DNA of 64,000 nucleotides from contig NZ_LT629779.1 in the NCBI RefSeq assembly GCF_900105535.1, positions 2,666,001 to 2,730,000 of the forward strand, given 5' to 3'. This document shows, in pieces, positions 1-8,344 of this stretch. The stretch comes from Pseudarthrobacter equi. GTDB taxonomy: Bacteria; Actinomycetota; Actinomycetes; Actinomycetales; Micrococcaceae. Position 1 is the stretch's first letter. Each line of letters begins with the position of its first letter. The position numbers and the translations under genes were made by a program. The notes beneath the pieces are model-generated. The model did no database searches. It saw only the letters and a list, made by a program, of their open reading frames with translations, and was not told the origin of the DNA.

Positions 1-209
1 GCGAGCTTGTCAATGGCCGTGGACTCGCCGCCGGGGATGATGAGCCCGTCCAGGCCGTCGAGTTCCTGCGGACGCCGGACGCTGACCCCCTCGGCGCCGG
101 ATTCAGCGGCGGCACGGAGGTGCTCGCGGAAGTCGCCCTGGAGCGCCAGGACGCCGATCCGGAGGCCCGAGCCCACGCGTGCGGGATCGGCGGAAAGGGA
201 GTTTGTCAT
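1..209 (-). CDS. pdxT: PdxT, pyridoxal 5'-phosphate synthase glutaminase subunit (5' part only)
   Basis: Only the first 69 or so codons are inside the window; the gene runs off the left edge. The protein starts [22 protein letters not shown] and contains the class-I glutamine amidotransferase opening [13 protein letters not shown] and the oxyanion-region segment [10 protein letters not shown], both typical of PdxT/SNO proteins. PdxT hydrolyses glutamine and passes ammonia to PdxS for vitamin B6 synthesis. The catalytic Cys lies beyond the edge and cannot be checked. pdxS is on the same strand at 6056-6982, so the usual pdxS-pdxT neighbourhood is present but split by about 5.8 kb of other genes. 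Confidence 0.9.
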   Translation of the reverse strand, partial: MTNSLSADPARVGSGLRIGVLALQGDFREHLRAAAESGAEGVSVRRPQELDGLDGLIIPGGESTAIDKL

Positions 210-287
210 CGTCCCAGCATACGGGCACCGGTGCTGCCCGCCCGGCCGGGCGGGTCATACTCCGGCAGTTCCATGCCGCGGCTGGGA

Positions 288-293
288 TATATT
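288..293 (+). promoter_or_regulatory. -10 hexamer of a probable leaderless promoter for murT
   Basis: TATATT is followed by exactly 6 nt and then the ATG of murT at 300. No Shine-Dalgarno sequence is present between them. This spacing puts the transcription start on or next to the A of the ATG, so the mRNA is probably leaderless. No convincing -35 was seen. Confidence 0.5.
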
Positions 294-299
294 CGGACA

Positions 300-1592
300 A
301 TGCCCTTTTACACTGTTCCGCTTGGCAAACTGGTGCGCCGGATATCCCGGCTCCGAGGCGGCGGGTCCGCGCTTCCAGGGCTCGTCGTCGAAAAAATCGA
401 CCCCGGTTTCATGCGGCGGACACTCACCACGCTGCCGCACGGCGTGGCAGTTGTCAGCGGCACGAACGGGAAGACCACCACCACCAAAATGGTGGTGGAG
501 CTGCTCGAAAGCCAAGGCCTGAAAGTCTTCACGAACCGCACCGGCAGCAACTTCACCCGCGGCGTCGCCGCGGCCCTGCTGGGCGAGGTTGACTGGCGCG
601 GGCGGCTGGACGCCGACGTCGCGGTCCTGGAACTCGACGAGGCACATGCCGTGCACTTCGTAAACAGCGTGCCGCCGAAATACTGCCTGCTCCTGAACGT
701 CCTGCGGGACCAGCTGGACCGTTTCGGCGAGATCGACAAGACAGCCCAGCTCCTCCAGCACATCGCCGCCAAAACCACCGGGACCGTGGTGCTGAACCGT
801 GAAGACCCCAGGGTGGCCAGGATCGCGGAAACCCTCACGGGCCAGGAGGTCCGGTATTTCGGGCTGGACGACTCGCTGCTGGGCACGTTCCCCAACGACG
901 ACGATATGCGCGCCGCTCCCGGCAGCCCCGCACCGGCGGGCCTCCCGGAGAAGCCCGCGGCCGACGTCGTGCTCCGCAAGGTGGGCGCGGACACCGCCGA
1001 ATTTGAGTACGACGGCGGGACCGTCAGTACCGCGATGAAGCTCCGCGGGGTGTACAACATCTTCAACGCGGCCGCGGCGCTGACCCTGGCGCGGGCCATT
1101 TGCGGCGGAGCCGCGGCGGACACCAACCACGAAACCCTGCTGGAGGCGCTGTCCCAGGTGGCGCCCGCCTTCGGCCGCGGTGAGAGCCTCACGGTGGAAG
1201 GCCAGCCCCTTGACCTGGTGCTGGTGAAGAACCCCAGCGGTTTCCGCCTCGGCCTGAAGTCCTTTCCTGCAGGCGGTTACGCCACCATGATCGCCATCAA
1301 CGACAACTATGCCGACGGCCGGGATATGTCCTGGCTGTGGGACGTGGAGTTCGATTCCCTCCGGGCCGAAGGCGTGGACCAGCTGACCGGTTCCCGCGCC
1401 TACGACATGGCATTGCGCCTGCAGTATGACGATGTCCGCATCGGTGCCGTGGATCCTGATATCGCGCCGGCCCTCGCAGCGTTCATCCGGGGGGCGAAGG
1501 GCCAGCCCAAGCGCATTTTCTGTACGTATACGGCCATGCTTGCCATCCGCCGCGAACTGTCGAAGATCACCACTGTGGAGGTTGTCTCTTGA
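300..1592 (+). CDS. murT: MurT-like Mur ligase family protein (lipid II isoglutaminyl synthase, ligase subunit)
   Basis: 430 aa, the usual MurT length. The Mur-ligase ATP loop SGTNGKTTTTK is at about residues 53-63, and the protein ends in the DUF1727-type MurT C-terminal domain. With GatD it amidates the alpha-carboxyl of D-Glu in the lipid II stem peptide, giving D-isoglutamine. The frame stays open back to about 120, but the start at 300 is chosen because it gives the family N-terminus MPFYTVPLGK and sits 6 nt after a TATATT -10 element. Its TGA overlaps the TTG start of gatD, so the two are translationally coupled. Confidence 0.93.
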   Translation: MPFYTVPLGKLVRRISRLRGGGSALPGLVVEKIDPGFMRRTLTTLPHGVAVVSGTNGKTTTTKMVVELLESQGLKVFTNRTGSNFTRGVAAALLGEVDWRGRLDADVAVLELDEAHAVHFVNSVPPKYCLLLNVLRDQLDRFGEIDKTAQLLQHIAAKTTGTVVLNREDPRVARIAETLTGQEVRYFGLDDSLLGTFPNDDDMRAAPGSPAPAGLPEKPAADVVLRKVGADTAEFEYDGGTVSTAMKLRGVYNIFNAAAALTLARAICGGAAADTNHETLLEALSQVAPAFGRGESLTVEGQPLDLVLVKNPSGFRLGLKSFPAGGYATMIAINDNYADGRDMSWLWDVEFDSLRAEGVDQLTGSRAYDMALRLQYDDVRIGAVDPDIAPALAAFIRGAKGQPKRIFCTYTAMLAIRRELSKITTVEVVS

Positions 1593-2353
1593 GCCAGGAA
1601 ACTCCGGGCACGTCCGGTCCGTCAACCGCCGGCGGCAAGGGCATCCTCAGGGTGGTCCAGCTCTACCCGCGAGACATGAACATCTACGGCGACTGGGGCA
1701 ACGCCCTGGTGCTGCAGCAGCGGATCCGGTGGCACGGGTACACACCCGAACTGCTGGAATACAACGTGGGTGACCCCTTCCCTGACGATGTGGACATCAT
1801 TGTGGGCGGCGGCGGCCAGGACAGCGGGCAGCTGGTCATCCAGGACGACCTGCAGGGCCGGGCGGATTCCCTCAAGGAGCTCGCCGAGGACGGGACGCCG
1901 ATGCTCGTCATCTGCGGCCTGTACCAGCTCTTTGGCCGGTTCTTCAAGACCAGGACCGGCTCGGTGATTCCGGGAATCGGCATCCTCGACGTCGAAACGC
2001 ACGGCACCGATGAGCGCCTGATTGGCAACGTCAAGGTCGCCACGTCCGAATTCGGTGAGGTGCTGGGTTACGAGAACCACAGCGGGCAGACCACCCTGGG
2101 TGGCGGGGTCCGCCCCCTCGGCACCGTGGCGAAGGGAACGGGCAACAACAGCAGCGACGGCCACGAGGGCGCCCGCTACCGCAACATTGTGGCCAGCTAC
2201 CTGCATGGCTCGCTGCTTCCGAAGAACCCGGCCATCGCGGATTTCCTGATCCGTACAGCTGCTGAACGCAAGTTTGGAACGTTCGAGCCCGGCCTCCCGG
2301 ATGACCGGTACGCGGTACTCGCTCGGGACCACGCGGCACGCAGGCCGCGCTGA
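1589..2353 (+). CDS. gatD: GatD-like type 1 glutamine amidotransferase (lipid II isoglutaminyl synthase, glutaminase subunit)
   Basis: 254 aa. The probable nucleophile is Cys109 in MLVICGLYQLFG and the probable catalytic His is His206 in ASYLHGSLLPKNP, the two signatures of the CobB/CobQ-like glutaminase fold of GatD. It supplies ammonia to MurT for D-isoglutamine formation in peptidoglycan precursors. The TTG start overlaps the murT stop in TTGA, and there is no separate promoter, so the pair is one operon. The 60 bp between this gene and the convergent gene at 2414-3727 hold no clear terminator. Confidence 0.93.
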   Translation: MSQETPGTSGPSTAGGKGILRVVQLYPRDMNIYGDWGNALVLQQRIRWHGYTPELLEYNVGDPFPDDVDIIVGGGGQDSGQLVIQDDLQGRADSLKELAEDGTPMLVICGLYQLFGRFFKTRTGSVIPGIGILDVETHGTDERLIGNVKVATSEFGEVLGYENHSGQTTLGGGVRPLGTVAKGTGNNSSDGHEGARYRNIVASYLHGSLLPKNPAIADFLIRTAAERKFGTFEPGLPDDRYAVLARDHAARRPR

Positions 2354-2413
2354 TCCGTCGGGTTGAGGGGCTTTTCCCTTAGCTTCGGGGCGGCCGCCGC
2401 TTCTTAACGGCCG

Positions 2414-3727
2414 TCAGGGTTCGAGGGTAATGAGGAGTTCATGCGCGCCAGCAGTTGCGGCGCCCATGGAGTTCACCACTCCAATGGTCCGCTGCCGCGT
2501 GGCGTCGTCGGCCGGCGCCCCGGCGCAGGGCCCCTGCGGCGCATCTGCCGCCACCGAACACCACCGGTAGGGATTCCCGGCCATAACGGTCGGCGTCCAG
2601 GCCAGGTCCGTGACGGTCCAGGTTCCGGCAGCGTCCTGGCCGAACTGCGCGCGGACCAGCAGGCCCTCGCTCTTGGCTGGATGGGCAGGGGAAACGTCCG
2701 TCATCCCGTTGCCCAGTCCGTAGGCGATCCAGGTGCCCTTGTAGTTCTCGATGGGCAGCACTGATGGGGAGTGGCCGTAGACCAGGTTGAACTGCCCGCT
2801 GTCCGCCAGCGCACGGGCTGCGTCCGTTTGTTGGGCGGTCGGGGTACCGGTGTTCCCGCCGTTGCCGTCCCCTGCATGCATGGCACCAATCACGACGTCG
2901 GCGCCCAGCATCCGCGCCTTCCTGGCCTTGGCAATCATGGTGCTGGAGTCCAGCGCGTCCACCTGCCAGGGGTATTCCGGGCTCTTCCCGTTGAGGCCGA
3001 AAGTTGCCTCGATGACAGCCACCTTCGCCGCAGGGGTCTGCAGGATGAGGATCTGTTGGGACTCCGTGGCGGTGCGGTAGGAACCGGTGTGTTTCAGGCC
3101 GGCCGCGTCCAGGGCATCCACGGTCCGCAGGAGTCCGTCGGTACTGCGGTCAAGAATGTGGTCGCCCGCGGTGGTGCAGGCCTGGTAGCCCACGTCCTTC
3201 GCAGCGGTGACGATCTGCGGCGGCACATTGAACGAGGGGTGGCCCGCAAACGGCCCGTCCGATTTCGCCACAGGGCTCCCCTGGTGGCAGATGGCGAGGT
3301 CAGACCTCTCCAGGTAGCGCCGTTGCCCCTCCAGCATCGGCAGGAAATCCAGGCCCGGCTTCCCGGCCTCAGCGGCATCCTGCTGTGCCTCCTGCCAGAT
3401 GCTGCTGTGGACCGGCATGCCGCCGGTGACCACCACCGACGCGCAGCGCAGCACCGGGCACCGAGAACCCTTGCCCGGTGTGGGCGAAGGTGCGGGGGTT
3501 GGCGGGGCACTGGAAGCCGAGGCTGTACCGGACGGCATTCCGGGGTGTGGACTCTGGGTGGACCCGGCGGTGGACTCACCGCTGCCAGCCCCTTGCGCCA
3601 CAAGACCGCACCCGGCGAGCGGACCAGCCACGAGCAGCAGGCCTGCCACCGACACAGCGCGCATCCACTGCTGCGGCCCGGCACCCGCGCGGGAGCGCGC
3701 AGGAGCCCTCCCGGTACTTTTCCCCAT
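2414..3727 (-). CDS. CapA-like putative lipoprotein with degenerate metallophosphatase motifs
   Basis: 437 aa from the ATG at 3727 (MGKSTGRAPAR). A membrane segment (AVSVAGLLLVAGPLAGCG) ends in a lipobox LAGC, so the mature protein should be lipid-anchored outside the cell. A Pro/Ser/Thr-rich linker follows, then a domain aligning by eye with CapA/PGA_cap proteins: VVVTGGMPVH, CTTAGDHILDRS, GAMHAGDG and a late GHSPSVLPIENYKG...IAYGLGN. The last segment matches CapA well. Several residues I would expect to bind metal are changed: the first motif is normally TGD, the second NNH, and the late one GHHPH. It may have a non-catalytic binding role. The frame remains open upstream to 3922, but that would overlap the divergent peptidase. 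Confidence 0.72.
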   Translation of the reverse strand: MGKSTGRAPARSRAGAGPQQWMRAVSVAGLLLVAGPLAGCGLVAQGAGSGESTAGSTQSPHPGMPSGTASASSAPPTPAPSPTPGKGSRCPVLRCASVVVTGGMPVHSSIWQEAQQDAAEAGKPGLDFLPMLEGQRRYLERSDLAICHQGSPVAKSDGPFAGHPSFNVPPQIVTAAKDVGYQACTTAGDHILDRSTDGLLRTVDALDAAGLKHTGSYRTATESQQILILQTPAAKVAVIEATFGLNGKSPEYPWQVDALDSSTMIAKARKARMLGADVVIGAMHAGDGNGGNTGTPTAQQTDAARALADSGQFNLVYGHSPSVLPIENYKGTWIAYGLGNGMTDVSPAHPAKSEGLLVRAQFGQDAAGTWTVTDLAWTPTVMAGNPYRWCSVAADAPQGPCAGAPADDATRQRTIGVVNSMGAATAGAHELLITLEP

Positions 3728-3811
3728 ACCGCCAAGTCTAGGAATGGCCAGCCTTCGGCACGGGTATTTGGCCGCATTGAGAAGCGTGCCCTCATGTGAA
3801 AGGTTTTCATC

Positions 3812-5824
3812 ATGACGAACCCCCTGCTGGCTCCCAGCTCCCTGCCGTATGGTCTCCCGCCCTTCGCCCGCATCGAGGCCGCCCATTACGCCGAGGCCAT
3901 CGAAGCAGGCCTGGCTGAGCACCTCGCTGAAATTGACCGCATTGTGCAGAATCCGGAGGCACCCACCTTCGAGAACACCGCGGTGGCGATGGAGCAGTCG
4001 GGGCGGTTGCTGGACCGCGCAGCCGCCTCCTTCTTTACCCTTGTTTCGGCGGATGCTTCACCGGAGATCAGGGAACTGGAAACGAAGTTCTCGCCCCGGT
4101 TTTCGGCCCACCAGGATGAGCTCTTCCTGAACCCTGATCTGTATGAGCGTTTCCGGGGCATCGATACCTCTGCATGTGATCCCGAGTCGGTCCGGCTGGT
4201 GGAGGAGTACCTGAAGGAGTTCCGGCAAACCGGTATCCAGCTCGATCCCGCCGGACAGGACCGGCTCAGGGCCGCTAACGCAGAGCTCTCCCGGCTGGGC
4301 ACGGAGTTCGGCCAGCGGGTCAAGGAAGGGATGAAGTCCGCTGCGCTCCTCGTCGAGGATGCGGAAGAACTTGACGGCCTGCCCGCCGACGACGTCGCCG
4401 CCGCAGCTGAAGCGGCCCGGGCAGCAGGACATGAGGGGCAGTTCCTGCTGGGGCTTATCCAGCCAAGCAACCAGCCTGCCCTTGCCTCACTTTCGGACCG
4501 GGCCGTCCGCCGTCGGCTGTTCGAAGCGTCCGTTGCACGGGGCAGCAGCGGCGGCCCCCTGGACGTCCTGGACCTGGCCAGGTCCATGGCCCGGCTGCGT
4601 GCAGAGAAGGCCACGCTGCTGGGTTTTGCGAATTACGCTGAACTGGTGGCAGACCGCCAAACGGCGCCTGACTTCGGGGCGGTGCAGTCCATGCTGAACC
4701 GCATGGCCCCCGCCGCCGTCCGCAACGCGGACCATGAAGCGTCCGCCCTTGCCGAGTCCGCCGGGCACGCCCTGGAACCGTGGGACTGGGCCTACTACTC
4801 GGCGAAAGTCCGCCGGGAGAAGTACAGCGTGGACGAGCAGGCCCTCCGCCCCTACTTCGAGCTGGAGCGCGTGCTGCGGGACGGCGTCTTTTTCGCGGCC
4901 GGGTCCTTGTACGGCATCAGCTTCCATGAGCGGGAAGACTTGGCTGGTTACCACCCTGACGTGCGGGTCTGGGAGGTCAGGGATTCCGACGGCGGCGGGC
5001 TGGGGCTGTTCCTCGGTGACTACTATTCCCGCGAATCCAAGCGGGGCGGCGCATGGATGAACTCGCTGGTGGACCAGAACGCCTTGCTGGGTACCAGGCC
5101 CGTGGTGATGAACACGCTCAACATCACTAAGCCCGCGCCCGGTGAACCGACCCTCCTGACACTTGACGAGGTGCGGACGGTCTTCCACGAGTTCGGCCAC
5201 GCGCTGCACGGGCTCTTTTCCGATGTCACCTACCCGCGGTTCTCCGGTACTGCTGTCCCCCGCGATTTCGTGGAATTCCCTTCGCAGGTCAACGAAATGT
5301 GGATCATGTGGCCGGAGGTCCTCGCGAACTACGCCCGCCACCACGCCACGGGCGAACCGCTGCCGCAGGATGTTGTGGACCGGCTGGACGAATCCAGGCT
5401 CTGGGGCGAAGGGTTTGCCACCACCGAGTATCTGGGCGCCGCCTTGCTGGACCTGGCGTGGCACGTGCTGGAGCAGGATGCCGTCCCGGATGACGCCCTC
5501 GCGTTTGAGGCGAAGTCCCTCGCCGCGGCGGGCATCACGCACGCGCTCATCCCGCCGCGGTATCGGACCGGCTACTTCCAGCACATTTTTGCCGGCGCGG
5601 GCTACGCCGCCGGCTACTACTCCTACATCTGGAGTGAGGTCCTGGATGCCGAGACGGTGGACTGGTTCTCGGAGAACGGCGGGCTTACCAGGGCCAACGG
5701 CGACCGGTTCCGGCAGGAACTGCTCTCGCGGGGCAACAGCCGCGACCCCCTGGAGTCCTTCCGGATCCTCCGCGGCCGGGACGCCAAACTCGAGCCCCTG
5801 CTAAAGCGCCGCGGCCTGGAGTAG
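3812..5824 (+). CDS. M3-family metallopeptidase (oligopeptidase A / peptidyl-dipeptidase Dcp type)
   Basis: 670 aa, typical for the family. The zinc site HEFGH is at about residues 459-463 (FHEFGHALHGLF), with the downstream acidic ligand in FVEFPSQVNEMW. No signal peptide, so it is probably a cytosolic enzyme degrading short peptides. GAAAGG-like SD (gaaagg) lies about 9 nt before the ATG. It is transcribed alone, divergent from the CapA-like gene and convergent with pdxS. The Dcp and PrlC/OpdA subfamilies cannot be separated by eye. Confidence 0.92.
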   Translation: MTNPLLAPSSLPYGLPPFARIEAAHYAEAIEAGLAEHLAEIDRIVQNPEAPTFENTAVAMEQSGRLLDRAAASFFTLVSADASPEIRELETKFSPRFSAHQDELFLNPDLYERFRGIDTSACDPESVRLVEEYLKEFRQTGIQLDPAGQDRLRAANAELSRLGTEFGQRVKEGMKSAALLVEDAEELDGLPADDVAAAAEAARAAGHEGQFLLGLIQPSNQPALASLSDRAVRRRLFEASVARGSSGGPLDVLDLARSMARLRAEKATLLGFANYAELVADRQTAPDFGAVQSMLNRMAPAAVRNADHEASALAESAGHALEPWDWAYYSAKVRREKYSVDEQALRPYFELERVLRDGVFFAAGSLYGISFHEREDLAGYHPDVRVWEVRDSDGGGLGLFLGDYYSRESKRGGAWMNSLVDQNALLGTRPVVMNTLNITKPAPGEPTLLTLDEVRTVFHEFGHALHGLFSDVTYPRFSGTAVPRDFVEFPSQVNEMWIMWPEVLANYARHHATGEPLPQDVVDRLDESRLWGEGFATTEYLGAALLDLAWHVLEQDAVPDDALAFEAKSLAAAGITHALIPPRYRTGYFQHIFAGAGYAAGYYSYIWSEVLDAETVDWFSENGGLTRANGDRFRQELLSRGNSRDPLESFRILRGRDAKLEPLLKRRGLE

Positions 5825-5842
5825 ACCACACCCCCCCACACC

Positions 5843-5892
5843 TTAAAAAACGACGGCGGCGGGTCCCACACAAGGTGACCCGCCGCCGTCGT
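5843..5892 (-). terminator. Intrinsic terminator for pdxS, possibly also stopping the M3 peptidase transcript
   Basis: A perfect 15-bp stem (5850-5864 pairing with 5878-5892) encloses a 13-nt loop. On the minus strand the stem is followed at once by a run of six T, the layout of a rho-independent terminator for transcription from pdxS. The plus-strand side has no T tract. The remaining 163 bp to the pdxS stop hold only short GC-rich repeats (aaggcgacca twice) of no clear meaning. Confidence 0.8.
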
Positions 5893-6055
5893 GCTTACCA
5901 ATGCAAGGCGACCAGAAGCGTCGGACGGCGTTATCCGGCAGCGCGCGTAAAAGGGCCCCCGCGCCCCAACCAGCTACGTAGCTGCAGACAATGCGCGGGG
6001 AATAGCGCGCCGAGGATGGCGCCGTCCGGCGCACCCAAGGCGACCAAGGCGGGAG

Positions 6056-6982
6056 TTACCAGCCGCGCTCGGCGAGGCGGTGCGGCTGGGGGATTTCGTC
6101 GACGTTGATGCCCACCATGGCTTCGCCGAGGCCGCGGGAGGCCTTGGCGATGACGTCGGGGTCATCGAAGAAGGTGGTGGCCTTCACGACGGCGGCCGCG
6201 CGCTGGGCGGGGTTGCCGGACTTGAAGATGCCGGAGCCAACGAACACGCCGTCGGCGCCGAGCTGCATCATCATGGCGGCGTCGGCCGGGGTGGCGATGC
6301 CGCCGGCGGTGAACAGCACCACGGGGAGCTTGCCGGCAGCGGCAACTTCCTTGACCAGTTCGTACGGGGCCTGCAGTTCCTTGGCCGCGACGTACAGTTC
6401 GTCCTCGGGAAGGGCTGCGAGCTTGGCGATCTCGGCGCGGATCTGGCGCATGTGGCCGGTGGCGTTGGAAACATCGCCGGTGCCGGCTTCACCCTTGGAC
6501 CGGATCATCGCTGCGCCTTCGTTGATGCGGCGCAGGGCCTCACCAAGGTTGGTGGCGCCACAGACGAAGGGAACCTTGAAGTTCCACTTGTCGATGTGGT
6601 TGACGTAGTCGGCCGGGGTGAGGACCTCGGACTCGTCAATGTAGTCCACGCCGAGGGACTGCAGGACCTGGGCTTCGACGAAGTGGCCGATGCGGGCCTT
6701 CGCCATGACCGGAATGGACACGGCATCGATGATGGCGTCGATCATGTCCGGATCGGACATGCGCGACACGCCGCCCTGGGCGCGGATATCGGCCGGAACG
6801 CGTTCCAGGGCCATGACTGCAACAGCACCGGCGTCTTCGGCGATGCGGGCCTGTTCAACGTTGACGACGTCCATGATGACGCCGCCCTTGAGCATCTCAG
6901 CCATGCCGCGCTTCACGCGGTTGCTGCCCGTGACGCTGTTCGCGGACGAACCGGCCTCGTTGCTTACATCTGGTGTAGACAC
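6056..6982 (-). CDS. pdxS: PdxS, pyridoxal 5'-phosphate synthase lyase subunit
   Basis: 308 aa. Highly conserved PdxS/SNZ blocks are visible: [18 protein letters not shown], the [12 protein letters not shown] lysine region, [10 protein letters not shown], the phosphate-binding [13 protein letters not shown] and [11 protein letters not shown]. It condenses ribose 5-phosphate, glyceraldehyde 3-phosphate and ammonia (from PdxT) into PLP, working as a dodecameric TIM barrel. The GTG start ([11 protein letters not shown]) follows an AGGGG SD; the frame is open further upstream but that part is not PdxS-like. It lies downstream of pgsA with its own leader of about 140 bp and ends at a strong terminator. 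Confidence 0.96.
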   Translation of the reverse strand: MSTPDVSNEAGSSANSVTGSNRVKRGMAEMLKGGVIMDVVNVEQARIAEDAGAVAVMALERVPADIRAQGGVSRMSDPDMIDAIIDAVSIPVMAKARIGHFVEAQVLQSLGVDYIDESEVLTPADYVNHIDKWNFKVPFVCGATNLGEALRRINEGAAMIRSKGEAGTGDVSNATGHMRQIRAEIAKLAALPEDELYVAAKELQAPYELVKEVAAAGKLPVVLFTAGGIATPADAAMMMQLGADGVFVGSGIFKSGNPAQRAAAVVKATTFFDDPDVIAKASRGLGEAMVGINVDEIPQPHRLAERGW

Positions 6983-7090
6983 AAAAACCCCTATGGGTAG
7001 ATAGACGATCTTCGCCGGGTGTGCAGGCGGGCATGCTGATGCCGGACTGTACACACACGGATTGCCGGGTCCATTGACCGGGCAATCCTT

Positions 7091-7096
7091 ATAGTA
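7091..7096 (-). promoter_or_regulatory. Candidate -10 element for pdxS
   Basis: TACTAT on the minus strand, between the pgsA stop and the GTG of pdxS. It would give a leader of about 100 nt. No good -35 hexamer is visible and the leader does not resemble a riboswitch I know. Confidence 0.3.
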
Positions 7097-7121
7097 GTCC
7101 CCCGGCGGCCAGCCGCGGCAA

Positions 7122-7751
7122 TTACGTTTCGTCCGCGGGAAGCGGTTGTGCCAGGGCCTGCCGGCGGACCGAAGCAACACGCTGGACGATCGTCGTGAAG
7201 CTGGCCAGCGCCAGCAGCACCAGCGTCACGAGCAGCACCACTGACGGCAGTCCCAGCCCGGTGAGCCCAGTGACCACCAGGACGGAGACGAGCCGCTCGG
7301 CCCGCTCCGCGATGCCGACATTTGCCGTGTATCCAAGGGACTCGGCTTTGGCCCGGGCATAGGAGACCACCATGCCCAGGACCAGGCAGACCATGGCCGC
7401 CACGGCGATGGCAGTATTTTGCCCGCCCGTGAAGAACCACACCGCCAGTCCGGCGAAGAGCGCGCCGTCCGCGACGCGGTCCAGGGTGGAGTCCAGGAAG
7501 TTGCCCCAGCGGCTCTTGACGTCCTGCATGCGGGCCATGATGCCGTCCAGGACATCGGAAAAGATGAAGGCCGTAATGAAGACCGTGCCCCAGAACAGTT
7601 GCCCGAGGGGATAGAACACCAGGGCGCCCAGCGCGACGCCCGCGGTTCCGATGACTGTTACGGCGTCGGGCGAGACACCCAGGCGCAGGAGCCAGCGGGC
7701 CAACGGGGTGAAAAGCGCGGTAAAGAAACCGCGGGCGTGCCTATTCAGCAT
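7122..7751 (-). CDS. pgsA: CDP-alcohol phosphatidyltransferase, probable phosphatidylinositol phosphate synthase
   Basis: 209 aa integral membrane protein. The full CDP-alcohol phosphotransferase signature is present, beginning DVLDGIMAR and ending GNFLDSTLD (D-x2-DG-x2-AR-x8-G-x3-D-x3-D), followed by several hydrophobic helices. The thrS-HIT-pgsA order matches actinobacteria in which this enzyme makes phosphatidylinositol phosphate from CDP-diacylglycerol and inositol phosphate, so I infer that activity; the motif alone does not fix the alcohol substrate. The ATG at 7751 overlaps the end of the HIT gene by 11 bp, implying translational coupling. Confidence 0.87.
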   Translation of the reverse strand: MLNRHARGFFTALFTPLARWLLRLGVSPDAVTVIGTAGVALGALVFYPLGQLFWGTVFITAFIFSDVLDGIMARMQDVKSRWGNFLDSTLDRVADGALFAGLAVWFFTGGQNTAIAVAAMVCLVLGMVVSYARAKAESLGYTANVGIAERAERLVSVLVVTGLTGLGLPSVVLLVTLVLLALASFTTIVQRVASVRRQALAQPLPADET

Positions 7752-8328
7752 CAGTCTCCCCGGGCCAGGCGTCGGCCACCATCTGCCGGACCTCATCGAG
7801 GGTCTGCGTGATGGCCTTGGTCTGGGCAATGATGGGGAAGAAGTTCCCGTCGCCTCCCCAGCGCGGAACGATGTGCTGGTGCAGGTGGGCGGCGATACCG
7901 GCACCGCCCACCACACCCTGGTTCATGCCCAGGTTGAATCCGCCCGGGTTGGACACCTTGCGCAGGACGCGCATCGCCGTCTGGGTCAGGTCGGCGAATT
8001 CGGCAGTTTCCTCCACCGTCAGGTCCGTGTAGTCCGGGACGTGCCGGTACGGGCAGACCAGCAGGTGCCCGGGGTTGTACGGAAAGAGGTTTAGCACGAC
8101 GTAGCAGGTTTTCCCCCGGTACACGATGAGGGCGTCCTCGTCGGTTCGTCCCGGGCCCACGCAGAACGGGCAGTCATTCTCATTCTTGAACTGGTGCTGT
8201 CCGCCCTTGATGTAGGCCATCCGGTGCGGAGTCCACAGGCGCTGGAAAGCGTCCGGGACACCGGCCAGGGCAAAGTCGTCGGTTACACCGGCATCCCCTG
8301 GATACCCGGCGCCTGTGTTCTCCTCCAC
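7741..8328 (-). CDS. HIT-domain nucleotide hydrolase/phosphorylase (Ap4A-type)
   Basis: 195 aa. The histidine-triad motif reads AHLHQHIVPRW, and an N-terminal CPFC pair suggests a zinc site as in Ap4A-phosphorylase-like actinobacterial HIT proteins. Expected to act on dinucleoside polyphosphates or nucleotidyl conjugates in the cytosol. It sits 16 bp after thrS and overlaps pgsA, so thrS-HIT-pgsA is one operon. The close link with a tRNA synthetase, an enzyme class that produces Ap4A as a by-product, fits such a role; this is inference. Confidence 0.88.
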   Translation of the reverse strand: MEENTGAGYPGDAGVTDDFALAGVPDAFQRLWTPHRMAYIKGGQHQFKNENDCPFCVGPGRTDEDALIVYRGKTCYVVLNLFPYNPGHLLVCPYRHVPDYTDLTVEETAEFADLTQTAMRVLRKVSNPGGFNLGMNQGVVGGAGIAAHLHQHIVPRWGGDGNFFPIIAQTKAITQTLDEVRQMVADAWPGETDAE

Positions 8329-8344
8329 GGTGCTGTTCCGTTCG

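Noticed and set aside
255..1625. A 456-codon open frame on the minus strand
   Set aside because: Antisense to murT; low-complexity composition with no family pattern.
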